From assembly GCA_964551445.1 (NCBI GenBank), contig CAZKCG010000003.1:62001-126000 (forward strand): a stretch of 64,000 nt of DNA. Direction: 5' to 3'. Every line of letters starts with the position of its first letter. Within the stretch, counting starts at the first letter, position 1. Both the position numbers and the translations under genes were made by a program. The DNA comes from DAOPXV01 sp964551445 (GTDB lineage Bacteria > Muiribacteriota > UBA9980). The notes under the pieces are model-generated. The model was not told the DNA's origin, did no database searches, and saw only the letters and a program-made list of their open reading frames with translations. This document shows, piece after piece, positions 26,721 through 36,122 of the stretch.

Positions 26721-28556
26721 ATGAAAAAAGTATATTCTATATCTTTAATATTTTCCATCCTTGCTGCAGCATTCTTTCTGCAATTGCTTAATTGCTCTCC
26801 GGCCGCGGCGCAGGCGGCCGTTTCCGCCGAACTTGAAAAAACCTGCGCCATCATCGAAACGGACATGACGATAACGATGCGCGACGGCGTAAAACTTTGC
26901 GCCGACCTGTGGCGGCCGTCCCGAGAAGGCCGCTTCCCTGTACTTGTTTACAGATCGCCATATGACAAAACCTACGAGTCAAAATACAACAGAAGGACTT
27001 TTCTCAACGCGATAAAACGCGGTTACGCAGTGCTGATCTGCGACGTCCGCGGCCGCCTGAAATCCGGCGGAGAATTCACGCCATACGCGAATGAAGGAAA
27101 AGACGGATACGATACCATAGAGTGGGCGGCCATCCAAAACTGGTCCGACGGCCGTATCGGAACTTTCGGATTATCGTATCCCGGCGCCGTTCAGTGGCTC
27201 GCCGCGATCGAAAACCCGCCGCACCTGCTCGCCATCTGCCCCGCGATGTCCTTTCACACGATGCGCCATTTCATATATTTCGGCGGCGTATTCGAGGTCG
27301 CCTGGACCGGATGGATATATAAGGATATGACATTTGACAACAGGGCGAAAAAAAATATCGACGGCCCGAAGACATACGCAGAAGGCGAAGCGGAATGGGA
27401 GAATATCAAAGGCGCAGAAAGTTCGGCGGTCCCGCCGCTCATAAAATTCAGACCAGTTATCGACGCGGCGCCTTACTACCGTGAATGGCTCATCAACGGC
27501 CCCGAAAGCTCTTACTGGAATTACGGCGATATAGCGCCTAACGCTAAAAACACGAAAGCCGCCGTCCTCAATCTTTCAGGATGGCATGACGAACCTTACG
27601 GCCCTCAGGGCGCGACGATCAATTTCAGGTCGCTTCTCGCGGCCCGAGCCGGTTGGAAAGACACTAAAACATCCCTCATCATAGGCCCCTGGACGCACGG
27701 AGCTTACGAGACCGAAATTCCGGTTTCCGGCGAACGCAAACATAATTCAAATGCCGAGATAGATTACGACTCGGTCGTTCTCGGCTGGATGGATAGATTC
27801 GTTAAAGGCGAAAATTCTGCAGGTGTAGAAGCCGGCCGCGCGAAAGTGTTCGTTATGGGCGCCGATAAATGGCGGTCATTTGATACATGGCCGATACCGG
27901 GAGCGAAGGAAACGCCGCTATATCTCAATCCCATTAAAAACTCGAAAAAAGGAACGCTATTATTTAATTCAGGATCCGTCCTTCACGGTTCTCTTAATTT
28001 CACCGCCGATCCTCAAAATCCCGTCCGCGACATATACGGAACCAACTTCGGCGCGTACGATCTTTCGTATCTTGAAACGCGCGAGGACCTGCTCACATTC
28101 GACACCGCACCTCTTGCGAAAGATATGGAGGTCACCGGCAACATAACTGCCGAGATATTCGCATCATCCGACGCCAGAGATTTCGACCTTTTCGTAAAAC
28201 TTTTAGACGTTCACCCTGACGGAAAGGCTTACAATCTGATGAGCCCCGGCCAGGAAGCGCTCAGGGCATCGTATTTCATTTCAGCCGGCAAAAATTCAAG
28301 CAGCGGGCACTCTAAAAAGGTGGTTCCCGGAAAGATATATAAACTCATTTTTCCGAACCTCATCACTTCAAACCTGTTCAAAAAAGGCCACAAAATAAGG
28401 GTCGTAATATGCGCGTCGTGGCATCCGCTCTATGCCCGCAACCTTCAGACAGGACTATCCGAAGTTTTTTCAGGCGTTACGCGCAAGGCTGAAATAAAAA
28501 TATATTGCGGAGAAGATCACAAATCCAGACTGCTTCTGCCGGTTTTCATCGAATAA
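26721..28556 (+). CDS. Exported CocE/NonD-type alpha/beta hydrolase (peptidase S15-like)
   Basis: A 611-residue enzyme with a signal peptide (about 1-32, cleavage near AAAQA). The N-terminal S15-type domain begins MTITMRDGVKLCADLWRP. The nucleophile Ser lies in FGLSYPGAVQ, the acid in LSGWHDEPYG and the His in GPWTHGAY. The last 200 residues form the jelly-roll domain usual for this family (DFDLFVKLLDVHPDGKAYNL). Relatives hydrolyse esters, amides or Xaa-Pro dipeptides; the substrate cannot be told. A GGAG-type SD precedes the ATG. Confidence 0.9.
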   Translation: MKKVYSISLIFSILAAAFFLQLLNCSPAAAQAAVSAELEKTCAIIETDMTITMRDGVKLCADLWRPSREGRFPVLVYRSPYDKTYESKYNRRTFLNAIKRGYAVLICDVRGRLKSGGEFTPYANEGKDGYDTIEWAAIQNWSDGRIGTFGLSYPGAVQWLAAIENPPHLLAICPAMSFHTMRHFIYFGGVFEVAWTGWIYKDMTFDNRAKKNIDGPKTYAEGEAEWENIKGAESSAVPPLIKFRPVIDAAPYYREWLINGPESSYWNYGDIAPNAKNTKAAVLNLSGWHDEPYGPQGATINFRSLLAARAGWKDTKTSLIIGPWTHGAYETEIPVSGERKHNSNAEIDYDSVVLGWMDRFVKGENSAGVEAGRAKVFVMGADKWRSFDTWPIPGAKETPLYLNPIKNSKKGTLLFNSGSVLHGSLNFTADPQNPVRDIYGTNFGAYDLSYLETREDLLTFDTAPLAKDMEVTGNITAEIFASSDARDFDLFVKLLDVHPDGKAYNLMSPGQEALRASYFISAGKNSSSGHSKKVVPGKIYKLIFPNLITSNLFKKGHKIRVVICASWHPLYARNLQTGLSEVFSGVTRKAEIKIYCGEDHKSRLLLPVFIE

Positions 28557-28612
28557 GATCCGTCATTTATATCCACGAAGGACTGAAATTGGATCAATAA
28601 AACTCAACAGTA

Positions 28613-28645
28613 ATTATCAAATGCATGCATAAACTATTTGATAAT
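28613..28645. terminator. Hairpin between convergent genes
   Basis: A perfect ten-base-pair stem (ATTATCAAAT with ATTTGATAAT) lies between the stops of the hydrolase and the SpoIIM-like gene. It is AT-only in most pairs, so it is a weak candidate terminator for either direction. Confidence 0.4.
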
Positions 28646-28646
28646 A

Positions 28647-29453
28647 TTACTTTACATGACCTTGAGACGCCTTTACTATGGTCTTCGCGTAATTATATGC
28701 CAGCGGGGTTACCTTGTCCTCTATCTGGCCTGCTATGAATAGTGCGATAAAGATCCCGGCGGTGACCATAATGACGGTTTTCGACGAAGCTATGCGCCGG
28801 CTGATAACAAACGTATCAGCGTCGCCGTCTTTTTCGACCTCGCTTCTCAAGACCGCGAAAAGCGCCAGCGGAAGTCCGGCCGCGAAGCACAATGCGGGAA
28901 GTTCGATGATACCGTGCGGCAAGAGCGATGCGATCAAAAGCAGCGGTGTCTTTAAAATATTTGCCCCGGCCGCGCATGATACGCCTAATAATAAAGCGAG
29001 TATCCCGGTCGCAAGCCTGTTAACGGCATTTAATAAAAATGACAGATCAACGATATTTTTGCCGGCGTCTTTTGAAAGCCCCATAGCGCTTATAAGCGAT
29101 CGGCCGAACCATTCGTCCCATGAACCTCCCGGCCGCCTGTTGCCGCCCGAATGAAACATCCATCTCGATCGGCCCCAACCCGCCAGAAATACTGGCGCGA
29201 TAAACAAAATGGCCAGGAACGAGTTGTGAATAAATATAATAACGCCTTTGTCGATATTCATATCTTCGGCCTTTTTATGGATCGGGTCGGAGAGCCTGAT
29301 ATTGGCAGTGGAAGCTTTAAATACTTTTTGGGGGGCCGTCCGCGTAAAAGTAATAAACAAACTGCTTATAATATACCCTATGGCGATGCCGCAGACCGTT
29401 AATTTCATCATGCTCCAGGCGAAACGCAATATATGCTTAAAGTCCATGATCAT
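28647..29453 (-). CDS. SpoIIM-family integral membrane protein
   Basis: About 268 residues, start at the ATG eight bases after AAAGG (a GTG nine bases earlier overlaps that site). The protein has about five membrane segments and the family signature SLLPHGIIELPALCFAAGLPL. It has N-terminal helices and a hydrophilic loop with SGGNRRPGGSWDEWFGRS. SpoIIM is known from peptidoglycan remodelling in endospore engulfment, but relatives are common in non-sporulators with unknown roles. No sporulation gene is near. Confidence 0.85.
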   Translation of the reverse strand: MIMDFKHILRFAWSMMKLTVCGIAIGYIISSLFITFTRTAPQKVFKASTANIRLSDPIHKKAEDMNIDKGVIIFIHNSFLAILFIAPVFLAGWGRSRWMFHSGGNRRPGGSWDEWFGRSLISAMGLSKDAGKNIVDLSFLLNAVNRLATGILALLLGVSCAAGANILKTPLLLIASLLPHGIIELPALCFAAGLPLALFAVLRSEVEKDGDADTFVISRRIASSKTVIMVTAGIFIALFIAGQIEDKVTPLAYNYAKTIVKASQGHVK

Positions 29454-29953
29454 AAGAAACACCTTTCAAAAAAAATTTAAAATTATTACATCACGGAAGA
29501 TAAAGCATTTCAAAGGTCTTTTAAAATTCGGCCGCTATTCTTTTACTATTCAGGCTTTGTAACAACAACTGCACTTTTCCGGCCCGGAACTTGTCCGTAA
29601 TTAAGAAAATACTTGATCTTGAAATTTAACTATGCCAATAAAACGGTGTTTTTACTAAAGAAATTTTTATTTACGGATCTATTCTTAATGCCAGGTTATT
29701 TTTTTATTTTTATGTTTTTTTATATAACTATTCCGTTTTTTAAAAACCGGTTGCTATAATAGGTAGATTTATATATTCACATAGATGATCATAAACAGCC
29801 GATGAAGAACAAATAAGAGTATATCGATCTTTCATAAAAATAGCATACTCATAAGAAATTAAGAGAAAATATGTATAAGAAAGCATACTCGCAGCATATA
29901 TGTTTAAAATCGGAAAATAAAGCCAAATAACGATTAAAATGGAGTTTTACAGT
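29454..29953. other. AT-rich intergenic region
   Basis: About 500 bases without a gene. A TTGCTATAATAGG sequence around 29750 preceded by an AT palindrome (GTTTTTTAAAAAC) could be an extended -10 promoter, but no gene follows it directly. No RNA gene is evident. Confidence 0.35.
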
Positions 29954-29982
29954 TTGAAATATGACTTTAAATGTTATATAAT
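29954..29982 (+). promoter_or_regulatory. Sigma-70-type promoter for the aminotransferase gene
   Basis: TTGAAA (29954-29959), 17 bases, TATAAT (29977-29982). It leaves a leader of about 130 bases before the ATG at 30121; I see no riboswitch fold in it. Confidence 0.65.
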
Positions 29983-30120
29983 AGTGCCATCAAATTTTAA
30001 AAGCCCGCATATCTTACCGAAAATTCTTAAACCAGCGTTAAAAATTACATATATCACCCCTATATTCAGGTCTTGCTTAAAAGATCTGAAAAAATTATCA
30101 ATAACTTAGGAGAGATTAAG

Positions 30121-31401
30121 ATGGAATCGAGAAACAAAGCTAGAATGGAAAAATACCTTGCTCCGGCTTTAGGCTGGGACGTTGAATTTACGGTTACCAA
30201 AGCCGAAGGTTCATACGTTACCTGCGAATTCGGCAAAAAATATTTAGACTGGTCATCCGGCACAGCCGTCAACATAACCGGCCACAGACACCCGAAAGTC
30301 ATCGACGCCGTAAAAAAACAACTCGATATTTTAGTTCACTCCGGATGCGTTTATCAGTATGATTCGCTTCTTGACCTCTGCGAAAGACTCGAAAGCATAA
30401 CTCCCGGCGATATCGGAATGTTCTTCTTCTCGAACTCAGGCGCCGAAGCTGTTGAGGGCTGCATGAAAGCCGCTAAATTCGTCACCGGAAGAAGCGCGAT
30501 AATCGCTTTCCGCGGCGCTTTCCACGGCCGCACGATGGGCTGCGTGGCCGCCACGACATCAAATTCAAAATATTCAAAACATTATCATCCGCTTCCTTCC
30601 GGTTATTACAGAGCGCTTTATCCTCACTGCTACCGCTGCCCCGTCAATCTTAAATTAGAAACCTGCAACATGGCCTGCTTCGAACAGTTCGAAGCCGTCG
30701 TTAAACACGACGTTCATCCCGAAGACGTGGCCGCGGTTCTGGTTGAACCGATCCAGGGCGAAGGCGGATACGTAGTTCCACCCGTTGAATACATGAAAAA
30801 ACTCAGAAAATGGTGCGACGACAATAAAGTATTGTTGATATTCGACGAAGTTCAGTCGGGTATGGCAAGAACCGGAAAATGGTTCGCGGCCGAACATCTC
30901 GGCGTAGTTCCGGATCTTATGGCTATCGCGAAAGGCATAGCTTCGGGGTTCCCCCTTTCGGCTGTCGCCGGAAAACCCGAAATTATGAAAAAATGGTTCG
31001 CGGGCGCTCACGGAACGACGTTCGGCGGAAGCCCCGTTTCATGCGCCGCAGCATGCGCAACCATCGATCTTATAAAAGAAGAAAAGCTTCTCGACAAAGC
31101 GTTAAAAAATTCGGATAAAATGAAAGCCAGACTCAATGAGCTCAAGGCTAAACATGATTTCATAGGCGATATCCGCGGCCTCGGCTATATGCTCGCCATC
31201 GAATTCGTAGGAAAAGATAAATCCTATAACAAAGACAAATGCGACGCTTTCATCGCCGCCGCTCTCGAAAACGGTTTGATACTGATCAACTGCGGCCCGA
31301 ACGGAAATATCGTAAGAATACTTCCGCCCGTAACTTCAACGGACGCCGAGATCGAAGAAGGCTTAAAACTCATCGAGAAATCGATCCAGAAAATAGCTTA
31401 G
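30121..31401 (+). CDS. Class III PLP-dependent aminotransferase (acetylornithine/4-aminobutyrate type)
   Basis: A 426-residue enzyme starting after AGGAGA. Motifs are SNSGAEAVEGCMKAAKF and AFHGRTMGCVAAT for the PLP phosphate and ring, EPIQGEGGYVVPP, IFDEVQSGMARTGKWFA, and AIAKGIASGFPLSAV with the Schiff-base Lys. A Cys-containing loop (HCYRCPVNL) is typical of a subgroup of omega-amino acid aminotransferases. The next genes encode a COG2403 GTPase and ornithine carbamoyltransferase, so ornithine, GABA or a related omega-amino acid is the likely amino donor. The exact substrate is not decidable from sequence. Confidence 0.9.
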   Translation: MESRNKARMEKYLAPALGWDVEFTVTKAEGSYVTCEFGKKYLDWSSGTAVNITGHRHPKVIDAVKKQLDILVHSGCVYQYDSLLDLCERLESITPGDIGMFFFSNSGAEAVEGCMKAAKFVTGRSAIIAFRGAFHGRTMGCVAATTSNSKYSKHYHPLPSGYYRALYPHCYRCPVNLKLETCNMACFEQFEAVVKHDVHPEDVAAVLVEPIQGEGGYVVPPVEYMKKLRKWCDDNKVLLIFDEVQSGMARTGKWFAAEHLGVVPDLMAIAKGIASGFPLSAVAGKPEIMKKWFAGAHGTTFGGSPVSCAAACATIDLIKEEKLLDKALKNSDKMKARLNELKAKHDFIGDIRGLGYMLAIEFVGKDKSYNKDKCDAFIAAALENGLILINCGPNGNIVRILPPVTSTDAEIEEGLKLIEKSIQKIA

Positions 31402-31601
31402 TGCCAAGTTCACGGCGGGGGACGGAAGAAATTCTTTTCACCGCCGGGAATATCCAAAAGGCAATGCCGGCGACGTCCTTGAAAGACGAAAGCGAACAGG
31501 GGCCGGATAAAAAAACAGTATATCTTCAGTAAATAAGTTTAAAAAACCGTTTGAACGAAAAAAACAAATACACTAAAATAGTGAAAGGACGAGTAACAAA
31601 A

Positions 31602-32933
31602 ATGTCAAAAAGAAAAGTAATAATCATGGGCGCAGCAGGTAGAGATTTCCATAATTTCAACGTTTATTTCAGAGGCAATCCGGATTACGAAGTAGTAGCC
31701 TTCACCGCTACGCAGATCCCGGACATAGCCGGCCGCGCATATCCTAAAGAACTCGCCGGAAAAGGTTATCCGAAAGGCATTCCGATACATGAAGAATCAG
31801 AACTCAACGAACTCTTAAAAAAATTCAAGGTCGACCTCGTAGTATTCGCTTACTCCGATGTTATGCACGAAGTAGTTATGCATAAAGCTTCGCAGGTTAA
31901 CGCCGCCGGCGCTGATTTCATGCTCATGGGCGCTGACAACACGATGATCGAATGCAAAGTTCCCGTCGTATCGATCTGCGCTGCCCGCACCGGATGCGGA
32001 AAATCACAGACGACCAGACGCGTCGCCAACATCCTTCAGTCGATGGGCAAAAAAGTAGTCGCCATCCGTCATCCGATGCCTTACGGCGACCTCGTAAAAC
32101 AGGAATGCATGAGATTCGCGAAATACTCGGACCTCGATAAATTCAAATGCACGATAGAAGAACGCGAAGAATTCGAACCCCACATAAACGCGGGCATCGT
32201 TGTTTATTGCGGCGTAGATTACGAAACAATAATCCGCCAGGCTGAAAAAGAAGCCGACGTTATTTTATGGGACGGCGGCAATAACGACATCCCGTTCTAC
32301 AAATCAGACTGCGAAATAGTCGTCGTAGATCCTCTCCGCCCGGGCCACGAAGTTTCATATCATCCCGGCGAAACAAACGTTAGAAGAGCCGATATCGTCG
32401 TTATTAACAAGATCGACTCCGCTAACCCGGAAGACGTAGAAGAAGTTCGTCAGAACGTGCGCGCCGTCAATCCTAAAGCGGTTATCGTAGACGCGGCTTC
32501 ACCGCTGTCGGTAGATAAACCCGAACTCATCATGGGCAAACGCGCTCTCGTCATCGAAGACGGCCCGACGCTCACCCACGGCGAAATGAGAATAGGCGCG
32601 GGCATCGTCGCCGCCATGAAATACGGCGCGAGCGAACTCGTTGATCCCCGCCCGTTCACGGTCGGAACCATCACCGAGACCTTCAAGAAATATCCTGATA
32701 TCGGAACGCTCCTTCCCGCTATGGGCTATTCCGCGAAACAGATAAAAGATCTCGAAGTAACCGTTAACAAGACCGATTGCGAAGTCGTAATAATCGCTAC
32801 CCCGATCGATCTTCGTAAAATAATAAACATCAAAAAACCCGCCGTTCAGGTTGGTTACGAACTTCAGGAGATCGGAAAACCGGATCTTGAAATGCTCCTT
32901 AAAAAACACCCTAAACTCGCTAAAAAGAAATAA
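31602..32933 (+). CDS. COG2403-type P-loop GTPase (cyclic 2,3-diphosphoglycerate synthetase-related)
   Basis: A 443-residue protein. The N-terminus has a Rossmann-like dinucleotide fold (RKVIIMGAAGRDFHNFNVYF). The P-loop CAARTGCGKSQTTRR is followed by ILWDGGNNDIPF, a switch-like VVDPLRPGHE and the guanine-specific NKID. This is the COG2403 family, related by name to archaeal cyclic diphosphoglycerate synthetase but unproven in bacteria. The ATG follows AAAGGA by 12 bases; an upstream TTG is unlikely. Its place between an aminotransferase and ornithine carbamoyltransferase suggests a role in arginine/ornithine or carbamoyl phosphate metabolism. Confidence 0.85.
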   Translation: MSKRKVIIMGAAGRDFHNFNVYFRGNPDYEVVAFTATQIPDIAGRAYPKELAGKGYPKGIPIHEESELNELLKKFKVDLVVFAYSDVMHEVVMHKASQVNAAGADFMLMGADNTMIECKVPVVSICAARTGCGKSQTTRRVANILQSMGKKVVAIRHPMPYGDLVKQECMRFAKYSDLDKFKCTIEEREEFEPHINAGIVVYCGVDYETIIRQAEKEADVILWDGGNNDIPFYKSDCEIVVVDPLRPGHEVSYHPGETNVRRADIVVINKIDSANPEDVEEVRQNVRAVNPKAVIVDAASPLSVDKPELIMGKRALVIEDGPTLTHGEMRIGAGIVAAMKYGASELVDPRPFTVGTITETFKKYPDIGTLLPAMGYSAKQIKDLEVTVNKTDCEVVIIATPIDLRKIINIKKPAVQVGYELQEIGKPDLEMLLKKHPKLAKKK

Positions 32934-32962
32934 TACGAAGTATATAACCAAGACCTAATATA

Positions 32963-32998
32963 TAAATTCAGGGGCGGATAAAACCGTCCCTGAATTTA
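32963..32998 (+). other. Stable intergenic hairpin without T-run
   Basis: A 15-base-pair stem (TAAATTCAGGGGCGG with its near-perfect complement, one G-T pair) and a six-base loop ATAAAA. No T-run follows on either strand, so it is not a classic intrinsic terminator. It may be an RNA processing or stability element between the GTPase and argF. Confidence 0.5.
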
Positions 32999-33080
32999 AT
33001 AAAAGGCAAAAAATAATTAAATCCGCACGAAAATCACCGATAATAAGAAAGTATCAAAAAATTTTGCAGGAGGATATAAA

Positions 33081-34016
33081 ATGTCAGTAAACCTTAAAGG
33101 CAGAGATCTCTTGTCGATGTTGGACCTTTCAACGGAAGAAATATACCAGGTCCTTGAAATGGCGAAAAACCTCAAACTGAAACAATACTCGGGCGAGCAG
33201 CACCACCTTTTAAAAGGCAAAACGCTCGGCATGATATTTGAAAAATCATCGACCAGGACCAGAGTTTCGTTTGAAACCGGCATATATCAGCTCGGCGGCT
33301 ACGGCCTCTTTTTGAGCTCGAACGACCTCCAGATCGGCCGCGGCGAACCCGTCAGCGACACCGCTTCGGTTTTATCGCGCTATCTCGACGGCATCATGGC
33401 GCGCGTTTTCAAACACCAGACGGTCGTCGATCTCGCTAAATACAGCAAAGTTCCCGTTATAAACGGCCTCTGCGATTACGAACACCCCTGCCAGATCCTC
33501 GCGGATTTCCAGGTAATAGCCGAAAAGAAACGCAAATTACAGGGTTTGAAACTCACGTTCGTAGGCGACGGAAATAACGTTTGCAACTCATTGCTTTTCG
33601 GATGCGCAAGCGTCGGAATGGACATCGCCGTAGCTGCTCCCAAGGGTTACGAGCCGGATAAAGACGTTGTTAAAAAGGCGAAAGAAGTAGCGGCTAAATT
33701 CAAGTCAAAAGTCGAAGTTTTCAACGACGTTGAAAAAGCCACGAAAGACGCCGACGTAATATACACGGACGTCTGGGCTTCGATGGGCCAGGAACAGGAA
33801 AAAGCGGCTCGCGAAAAAGCTTTCAAAACGATCCAGGTCAACGCTAAAACAGTTAAACCCGCTAAAGAAGATTACATATTCCTGCACTGCCTCCCCGCTC
33901 ACCGCGGCGAAGAAGTAACGGCTGAAATAATCGATAATCCCATACACTCAGTGATTTACGACGAAGCCGAAAACAGACTCCACGCTCAGAAAGCCGTAAT
34001 GGCACTGGTAATGTAG
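33081..34016 (+). CDS. argF: Ornithine carbamoyltransferase
   Basis: A 311-residue enzyme that forms citrulline and phosphate from ornithine and carbamoyl phosphate, or runs in reverse in arginine catabolism. Visible are the carbamoyl phosphate motif SSTRTRVSFE (about 56-65), HPCQILADF, the ornithine-specific DVWASMGQE and the HCLPAHRG loop. The length is normal for the family. It has a strong SD (GGAGG) and is followed by a terminator. The neighbours (aminotransferase, COG2403 GTPase) point to ornithine metabolism; no other arg gene is near. Confidence 0.95.
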   Translation: MSVNLKGRDLLSMLDLSTEEIYQVLEMAKNLKLKQYSGEQHHLLKGKTLGMIFEKSSTRTRVSFETGIYQLGGYGLFLSSNDLQIGRGEPVSDTASVLSRYLDGIMARVFKHQTVVDLAKYSKVPVINGLCDYEHPCQILADFQVIAEKKRKLQGLKLTFVGDGNNVCNSLLFGCASVGMDIAVAAPKGYEPDKDVVKKAKEVAAKFKSKVEVFNDVEKATKDADVIYTDVWASMGQEQEKAAREKAFKTIQVNAKTVKPAKEDYIFLHCLPAHRGEEVTAEIIDNPIHSVIYDEAENRLHAQKAVMALVM

Positions 34017-34050
34017 TTTTCGCTAAGATTTAAAATAAAAGCATCCAAAT

Positions 34051-34085
34051 AAAAAAGAGCTCGCTGTAACGGCCGGCTCTTTTTT
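34051..34085. terminator. Terminator between convergent genes
   Basis: AAAAAAGAGC pairs with GCTCTTTTTT across a 15-base loop. It follows argF and can also serve the histidine kinase gene on the other strand. Confidence 0.8.
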
Positions 34086-34094
34086 ATTATGATC

Positions 34095-36122
34095 TTACAT
34101 AGATATGTATTTTTTCAGTATCTTGATGAATTCTTCGTTGTTGATGGGTTTTACCAGAATTTCATCGACGCCGGCGGCGTTTATGCGTGAAATGTCTTCG
34201 GGAAGAGAGTATGCGGTGATAGCGATTATTATAATATCTTTTTCGCCTTTCGAGTCTTTTATTTTCATCTCACGGACCTTTTTTGAAAATTCATAGCCGT
34301 CCAACACTGGCATTTGTATATCCAGAAGCACTATATCGAATTTTTCATTTTTAATGGTTTCAAGCGCTGCCGACCCGTTCACGGCGGTTTTACAATTAAT
34401 GCCAAAATGCTCCAAAAGGGCGCAATTGAGAAAAAGACTGACCCGGTCGTCATCCACCGCAAGAATATTACATTGGCCGGCCGGAAACTTTTCACTTCCG
34501 CCGGCGATATTATTAAAACACGCTCTGGAAATTATCTCGGACCTTGCTATCGCGCTAAGAAGCTCGGACCTTTTAACCGGTTTTTTCACGAATATGCTTT
34601 CGCTTCCATCATTTTTAGCTTGAGCCGAATTTGAAAGAATTATCAATGGAATTTTATTTATTTTTCCCATCAAACCCGGACTTTTAAGTTCCGCTATGCG
34701 CTCATCAACTATAATAAGGTCGATGATCTCGCCCCCGCTCAAAATCTCAACCGCTATATCCGCGGAAAACGCCGCGATAGTTTCATATTCAGGGAAATCA
34801 AGCATTTTAATCATTGTTTCCATAACGGTCTTTGAACCGGTGATTATTAATATCTTAGTTTTTCCGGGCGACGATAATTCGGGAGATAGACCCGCTTCAG
34901 ATATTTTGTTACAGTTTATGGTGAATGTGAATTCAGAGCCTCTTTCACATTCGCTTTTCACGGTTATCTCGCCGCCCATAAGCTCGACAAGATTTTTAGA
35001 GATAGAAAGTCCCAGGCCGCTGCCCATATATTTTTTTTGATATGTTGTATCCGCCCTCATGAAAACCGAAAAAAGACTTGAAATAAGCTCTTTTGATATA
35101 CCCCTGCCGCTGTCCCTGACCGAAAATTCAAGCAGTATCCTGTCATTGATATCGAATTTCTTTACGGCCGAAATCAGGATCTCTCCGCTAGATGTGAATT
35201 TCAAGGAATTGCTTATAAGATTTATTAATATCTGCCTTATTTTTCCCCTGTCGCCATGCAGTTTCAAAGGAATAAGGGGGTCCAGATACGCCACAAGTTC
35301 GAGGTTTTTTTCATACGCCGCGGGAGCGAATATATCGATGGTCTTATATATAAGTTCTTCGATATTGAACGGTTCTTCGTTCAATTCCATTTTTCCAGCC
35401 TCGATCTTTGAAATATCGAGTATATTGTTGATAATTTCAAGAAGGTGCCCGGACGATATGTTTAAATTATCCAGAAATAATTTCTGATCTTCACTTAAAA
35501 CGGTTCTTTTTAACAAACCGGCCATTCCAATGATGCCGTTCAGCGGCGTTCGAAACTCGTGGCTCATATTGGCCAGAAACGAGCTTTTCGCCTTGTTCGC
35601 GAGCTCCGACCGTTCTTTCGCCCTTATAAGTTCGAGTTCCGTTTCAACCTGATCGGTTATATTTTGAAGAAATCCCTCGATATAACTCCGGTTATTTTTC
35701 TCATCCCTGGCGTTTCTCAACGATAATGAACACCATATTATATTCGCTCTTCCGGTTTTGAGCCTCGTTTTAAAAATATAGACCTTGCCTTCCGAGTTCA
35801 ATTTTTTTATAAGATCGAAATAATCGCCGCTGTCGCAAAAAATATCGGTCGAAATATCGGCAACGGTTGAAATAAGTTCGTCCGCGTTTTCATATTCAAG
35901 TATCTCGGCCATGGCCGGATTAGCATTCATAATACGGCGGTCGGGCGACGCCTGGAATATTCCGGTCACCGCGTTATGAAATATGCTTTCGTATTTATCG
36001 CGCGCTTCGTTTAATTCGGTTATCTTTTTTTGAAGCTCCGGATAATAACTTTTATGCGTGGAAAATTCGCCGAACCCTATCAGCCGGTCGAAACTGTTGT
36101 CGCCGTCAGATGGCCTGTTCAT
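34095..36122 (-). CDS. Hybrid sensor histidine kinase (PAS, HisKA, HATPase, two receivers)
   Basis: A 675-residue cytoplasmic kinase without membrane segments. In order it has a short coiled segment, a PAS domain (about 40-160), and HisKA with His188 in ANMSHEFRTPLNG. Then comes HATPase with NSLKF, DSGRGIS and GSGLGLSI, a first receiver-like domain that looks divergent (IIVDERI, KKPVKR), and a C-terminal receiver with Asp601 in VLLDIQMP. Its start overlaps the end of the iron alcohol dehydrogenase gene by 17 bases, with GAGG as internal SD. The two are therefore co-transcribed and probably translationally coupled. Confidence 0.92.
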   Translation of the reverse strand: MNRPSDGDNSFDRLIGFGEFSTHKSYYPELQKKITELNEARDKYESIFHNAVTGIFQASPDRRIMNANPAMAEILEYENADELISTVADISTDIFCDSGDYFDLIKKLNSEGKVYIFKTRLKTGRANIIWCSLSLRNARDEKNNRSYIEGFLQNITDQVETELELIRAKERSELANKAKSSFLANMSHEFRTPLNGIIGMAGLLKRTVLSEDQKLFLDNLNISSGHLLEIINNILDISKIEAGKMELNEEPFNIEELIYKTIDIFAPAAYEKNLELVAYLDPLIPLKLHGDRGKIRQILINLISNSLKFTSSGEILISAVKKFDINDRILLEFSVRDSGRGISKELISSLFSVFMRADTTYQKKYMGSGLGLSISKNLVELMGGEITVKSECERGSEFTFTINCNKISEAGLSPELSSPGKTKILIITGSKTVMETMIKMLDFPEYETIAAFSADIAVEILSGGEIIDLIIVDERIAELKSPGLMGKINKIPLIILSNSAQAKNDGSESIFVKKPVKRSELLSAIARSEIISRACFNNIAGGSEKFPAGQCNILAVDDDRVSLFLNCALLEHFGINCKTAVNGSAALETIKNEKFDIVLLDIQMPVLDGYEFSKKVREMKIKDSKGEKDIIIIAITAYSLPEDISRINAAGVDEILVKPINNEEFIKILKKYISM

